DNA from: an uncultured Parabacteroides sp.
GTDB lineage: Bacteria; Bacteroidota; Bacteroidia; Bacteroidales; Tannerellaceae
Direction: 5' to 3'
Length of the DNA stretch: 9,218 bases
NCBI GenBank assembly: GCA_900552415.1
Contig: USAD01000094.1
Location: 1 to 9,218, forward strand
The position numbers and the translations under genes were made by a program. Numbering within the stretch: the stretch's first letter is position 1; each line of letters begins with the position of its first letter. Below, piece by piece: positions 6,261 through 9,218 of the stretch. A model generated the notes under the pieces. The model was not told the DNA's origin, searched no databases, and saw only the letters and a list, made by a program, of their open reading frames with translations.

Positions 6261-7897
6261 ACGAAGAGAGGCGTAAATTGGAATTGGTTACTGTCAAACA
6301 GCCCCTGGTCGCTCAGCTTGAGCGCGGGGATCACGAGCAGTCCCATGAATGATAACGTCATTTGCAACGATTCGAGCGACGTGCCCAGGCGTTTGATCTT
6401 TTGTTCGATCTCTCGATAAAGACGGCTGGTCTCTTCCAGTGTCCGGTCGCTCATCAGTCCGGCGATGGGCAAGGGGAGTAGCGAGACCTCGTCGAGGAGG
6501 CTGACGGCGATGCCGCCTTTGGACCGGATGACCGCGTTGATCGCTTGTGTCAGCTCAAAGTCGGTTGCCCCGACGGCGATGATGTTGTGGCTGTCGTGGG
6601 TGATGCTTTGCGCGACGGCGCCCAGCTTGATGCCTGTTCCTTTTAAGAAGGCGACGGCCGGTGGAGTCTTCCGGTAACGGTTGACGATAACCAGCTTGAG
6701 AATGTCGCGAGAAGGATCGCTTTCCACGATCCCATCGGGCGTATGTATGGGGCAGATCTGTTCTTGGGTGATCAATCCGCCTCCCTCGCAGACGATGACA
6801 CGCATTTGCCGTTTCCCTTTAACTTTAACGGTTAGTTTCTCGGGGGTGATGGGCTTTGCCCCGAATCTATTGATGGGACGGGGCGTGGGGAATGGAAGGA
6901 GACATTTCTCCCCGTCATAGACACACGTTCCCTGTATGTAGGTCGCCAGGATTCTCAGCTCGCTTAAATCGTTTACCAGGATAAGGTCGGCGGGATCGTT
7001 CTCCCGAAGGAATCCGACCGGGATCCCATAATGTTGGGCGGGGTTGTAGGAGGCCGCCCGCAAGACGTCGTACAGGTCGTAACCTAGGGCGAGCGCTCTC
7101 TTGACACTTTCGTTGATGTAGCCCTCGTCCAGGAGGCAGGGATGCGCGTCGTCCGTACAGAACATGACCTGCTCGGGGTATTCTTTCAGCAAAGGATGGA
7201 GCACCTCGAAATTCCGGGCGGCGCTGCCTTCACGGATCAGGACACGCATACCCAGGGCGCATTTCTCCCGTCCTTCTTCCAAGGTGATGGTCTCATGGTC
7301 GGTCGAGATGCCCGCGGCGATGTAGGCTTTTAGCCTTTCTCCTGCGGCTTGGGGATAATGACCGTCGACGCGTTTGCCCCGTTTTTGGGCGGCCTCGATT
7401 TTGCGGGCGACTTCCGGGTCGTTGTTCAGGACACCGGGATAGTTCATCATTTCCGCGAGGAAATGGATCTCTTCCCGATCCAGGAGACGAGCGGTCTCCT
7501 CGGCGTCGATTGTCGCGCCTGAAGTTTCCATTGTCGTGGCCGGGACGCACGATGGGGCGCCGAACCAGGTATAGAAAGGAAGCTCCTTGGCGTTGTCGAT
7601 CATGTAATCGATTCCTTCCGTGCCCAGGACGTTCGCGATCTCGTGCGGATCGGCTACGGCGCCTATATTCCCATGCCGCACCGCCGCCCGGATGAACGCG
7701 GCTGGGGTCGTCATGCTGCTCTCGATGTGGACATGCGCGTCGATGAAGCCCGGCAGGAGGTAGCCTTTCTCCTCTTGCCCGGTCTCAATAACCTGTTGGA
7801 TGCGCCCATTTCCTATGTGGATCTCGGCTCCATAGGTTCTTCTCTTGAGGATATCTACTAAATTGCCTCGTATAACCAGTGATTTATCTTCTTTCAT
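6257..7897 (-). CDS. ade: Adenine deaminase
   Basis: This amidohydrolase-superfamily enzyme deaminates adenine to hypoxanthine and ammonia, feeding purine salvage. The 546-residue length fits bacterial Ade/AdeC. Metal-site motifs are intact: DAHVHIES (H55, H57), LAEMMNYPGV (E149), VDGHYP (H180), STDHE (H201) and FCTDDAHP (D249/D250). After the barrel, the Ade-specific C-terminal domain follows, with ITHDSHNIIAVG at 432-443 and LPLPIAGLMSD at 474-484. The ATG at 7897 has a strong AAAGGAG Shine-Dalgarno 8 nt upstream. Its TGA overlaps the uvrC ATG by 4 bp. From memory, related Bacteroidales often carry an adenine phosphoribosyltransferase gene (apt) at this position; here an alternative adenine-using enzyme occupies the slot. 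The family assignment is very secure. Confidence 0.97.
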   Translation of the reverse strand: MKEDKSLVIRGNLVDILKRRTYGAEIHIGNGRIQQVIETGQEEKGYLLPGFIDAHVHIESSMTTPAAFIRAAVRHGNIGAVADPHEIANVLGTEGIDYMIDNAKELPFYTWFGAPSCVPATTMETSGATIDAEETARLLDREEIHFLAEMMNYPGVLNNDPEVARKIEAAQKRGKRVDGHYPQAAGERLKAYIAAGISTDHETITLEEGREKCALGMRVLIREGSAARNFEVLHPLLKEYPEQVMFCTDDAHPCLLDEGYINESVKRALALGYDLYDVLRAASYNPAQHYGIPVGFLRENDPADLILVNDLSELRILATYIQGTCVYDGEKCLLPFPTPRPINRFGAKPITPEKLTVKVKGKRQMRVIVCEGGGLITQEQICPIHTPDGIVESDPSRDILKLVIVNRYRKTPPAVAFLKGTGIKLGAVAQSITHDSHNIIAVGATDFELTQAINAVIRSKGGIAVSLLDEVSLLPLPIAGLMSDRTLEETSRLYREIEQKIKRLGTSLESLQMTLSFMGLLVIPALKLSDQGLFDSNQFQFTPLFV

Positions 7898-7905
7898 TTG
7901 AATAT

Positions 7906-7912
7906 CTCCTTT
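7906..7912 (-). promoter_or_regulatory. Strong Shine-Dalgarno of ade
   Basis: AAAGGAG on the minus strand sits 8 nt before the ade ATG, an optimal spacing. This is a striking match for a Bacteroidetes gene, where such sequences are usually weak or absent, and it fixes the start at 7897. Confidence 0.7.
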
Positions 7913-7918
7913 AGAAAC

Positions 7919-7934
7919 TGTTTCACGTGGAACA
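7919..7934. other. Candidate parS (ParB/Spo0J-binding centromere site)
   Basis: TGTTTCACGTGGAACA at 7919-7934 differs from the canonical chromosomal parS TGTTTCACGTGAAACA at one base (G7930 for A), outside the CACGTG core. All paired positions of the 16-bp palindrome match except 7923/7930. It lies wholly in the 42-bp mnmG-ade gap, 5 bp after the mnmG stop and 6 bp before the ade Shine-Dalgarno. In many bacteria parS sites mark the origin-proximal region and nucleate ParB spreading for chromosome segregation. No parA, parB or dnaA gene is in the window, so function is inferred from the motif. Confidence 0.75.
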
Positions 7935-7939
7935 AACGG

Positions 7940-9218
7940 CTATCGGCCGAGCAAAACCAGGAGAATGTTGATGTCGCTGGGCGAGATGCCGGGGATTCGG
8001 CTGGCCTGGGCGATCGTTTCGGGGTCGATCCGGGTCAGCTTCTGTCGGGCCTCCGTTGAGAGAGATTGGATCGAGTTGTAATCGAACTTGCCCTTGATCC
8101 GGATATTCTCGAGCCGGTTGATCTTGTCGGCGATGATTCGCTCGCGCTTGATGTAGCCGCTGTATTTAATCAGGATCTCGGCTGCCTCGATGATCTCCTC
8201 CTTACGTGATTGGGGAACCTTGTCCAACTCCTGCTTGAGGGCCGGTACCAGCTCCGACAGGTTCTCGAGCGTAAGCTGTGGGCGAGGTACCAGGTCGATG
8301 AGCTTGCAACCGTGTGAGAGCGGCGCGGTGCCGAGGCGTTCCAGGCCTTCGTTGATGTATTGCGGCTTGATGGAATAATTCTCAGCAAAACGGATGATGG
8401 CGTCACGACTTTCCCGTTTCTCTACGAGCAGTTGGTGACGATCCGCCTTGGCCAATCCCAATTGATAGGCTTTTTCGGTCAGGCGCATGTCTGCGTCGTC
8501 TTGCCGGAGCAGGATGCGATACTCGGCTCTGGAGGTAAACATGCGATAGGGTTCATCTACGCCTTTCGTCACGAGGTCGTCGATCAAGACGCCAATATAG
8601 GCCTCGTCGCGCCCCAAAACGAACGGTTCGCCACCATGGCAATTGATGTGCGCGTTGATGCCGGCGACGAGGCCTTGTCCGGCCGCCTCCTCATAACCGG
8701 TCGTTCCGTTGATCTGTCCGGCGAAGAATAGATTCTTGATCGCTTTTGTCTCCAGCGTATGGTTGAGCTGTGTCGGGTCGAAGAAATCGTATTCGATCGC
8801 GTAGCCTGGCCGATAGATCCGCACGTCGCGAAAAGCGGGGATCGCCTGGAGTGCCCGCAGCTGGATGTCGAGGGGCAGGGAAGAGGAGAAGCCGTTCAGG
8901 TAATATTCCTGGGTTGTCTCGCCTTCCGGCTCCAGGAATAATTGATGCTGGGGTTTATCGGCGAAGGTGACGATCTTGGTCTCGATGCTGGGACAATATC
9001 GGGGACCGATACTCTTGATTTGTCCGTTATAGAGCGGTGAATCCGGCAATCCTTCCCGCAGGATGGCGTGGCACGCCTCATTGGTATAGGTGGTCCAGCA
9101 GCTCAATTGCCGCAGCTTGCGGCCGACCGTATCCAGATAGGAGAACTTATGGAAATCGTTCTCGCCCGGTTGTTCCGTCATTTCGTCGAAGTGAACGCTG
9201 CGGGCGTCGATACGGACA
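7940..9218 (-). CDS. mnmG: tRNA uridine-5-carboxymethylaminomethyl modification enzyme MnmG (5' end missing)
   Basis: MnmG (GidA) is an FAD-dependent enzyme that works with the GTPase MnmE to install carboxymethylaminomethyl or aminomethyl groups at C5 of wobble uridine 34 in certain tRNAs. The frame is open to the window end (VRIDARSVHF precedes the first Met), so 425 C-terminal residues are visible, about two thirds of the usual 620 or so. Signatures in visible numbering are GPRYCPSIE at 71-79 with the conserved Cys75, the FAD-contacting FAGQINGTTGYEEAAGQG at 165-182, the family signature DEPYRMFTSRAEYRILLRQD around 221-240, and the all-helical C-terminal domain with YSGYIKRE, used for tRNA and MnmE contact. 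The N-terminal Rossmann fold lies outside. It is the first visible gene of the minus-strand operon; its promoter is not in the window. The assignment is very secure. Confidence 0.97.
   Translation of the reverse strand, partial: VRIDARSVHFDEMTEQPGENDFHKFSYLDTVGRKLRQLSCWTTYTNEACHAILREGLPDSPLYNGQIKSIGPRYCPSIETKIVTFADKPQHQLFLEPEGETTQEYYLNGFSSSLPLDIQLRALQAIPAFRDVRIYRPGYAIEYDFFDPTQLNHTLETKAIKNLFFAGQINGTTGYEEAAGQGLVAGINAHINCHGGEPFVLGRDEAYIGVLIDDLVTKGVDEPYRMFTSRAEYRILLRQDDADMRLTEKAYQLGLAKADRHQLLVEKRESRDAIIRFAENYSIKPQYINEGLERLGTAPLSHGCKLIDLVPRPQLTLENLSELVPALKQELDKVPQSRKEEIIEAAEILIKYSGYIKRERIIADKINRLENIRIKGKFDYNSIQSLSTEARQKLTRIDPETIAQASRIPGISPSDINILLVLLGR

Noticed and set aside
5430..6419. A 329-codon open frame on the plus strand opposite uvrC
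   Set aside because: It is antisense to a full-length, motif-complete UvrC, and its product (long runs of Leu/Val/Asp) has no recognisable domain. It is a by-product of codon bias on the other strand.

Overview
This window looks like a stretch of Bacteroidales chromosome, most likely Parabacteroides or a near relative. That is an inference from four things: the minus-strand gene order mnmG, (ade), uvrC, dtd, mazG, deoC; a TAnnTTTG-type promoter; few recognisable Shine-Dalgarno sequences; and a membrane-anchored TPR regulator of a kind common in Bacteroidetes. Most of the window is roughly half G+C. The first 300 bases are a clear exception at about one third.

Left part, plus strand (1-2674). 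The window opens inside a TPR / transmembrane / coiled-coil / LuxR-like HTH regulator gene whose 5' end is missing. A 198-base gap follows with a good Bacteroidetes-type promoter. Next comes a 457-residue exported protein of unknown function that reads as an outer-membrane beta-barrel interrupted by a helical insert. A strong hairpin terminator closes this side and lies between the two convergent transcription units.

Right part, minus strand (9218 down to 2673). Six tightly packed genes form what looks like one operon. In transcription order they are mnmG (tRNA wobble-uridine modification, 5' end outside the window), ade (adenine deaminase), uvrC (nucleotide excision repair), dtd (D-aminoacyl-tRNA deacylase), a mazG-like nucleotide pyrophosphohydrolase gene and deoC (deoxyribose-phosphate aldolase). 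Junctions are 42 bp, a 4-bp ATGA overlap, 30 bp, 1 bp and 5 bp. The shared theme is housekeeping quality control: decoding accuracy, DNA repair, removal of mischarged tRNA, clean-up of abnormal nucleotides, and recycling of adenine and deoxyribose phosphate.

The most notable non-coding element is a 16-bp near-palindrome at 7919-7934, between mnmG and ade. It differs by one base from the canonical ParB-binding centromere site parS. Other points of interest are four exact-period 11-bp repeats running through the uvrC stop codon into the uvrC-dtd gap, an A8 tract just before them, and the abrupt base-composition step inside the regulator gene. I found no mobile element, CRISPR array, tRNA or rRNA. 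The window is mainly ordinary core genome, and I do not see an undescribed multi-gene system in it.
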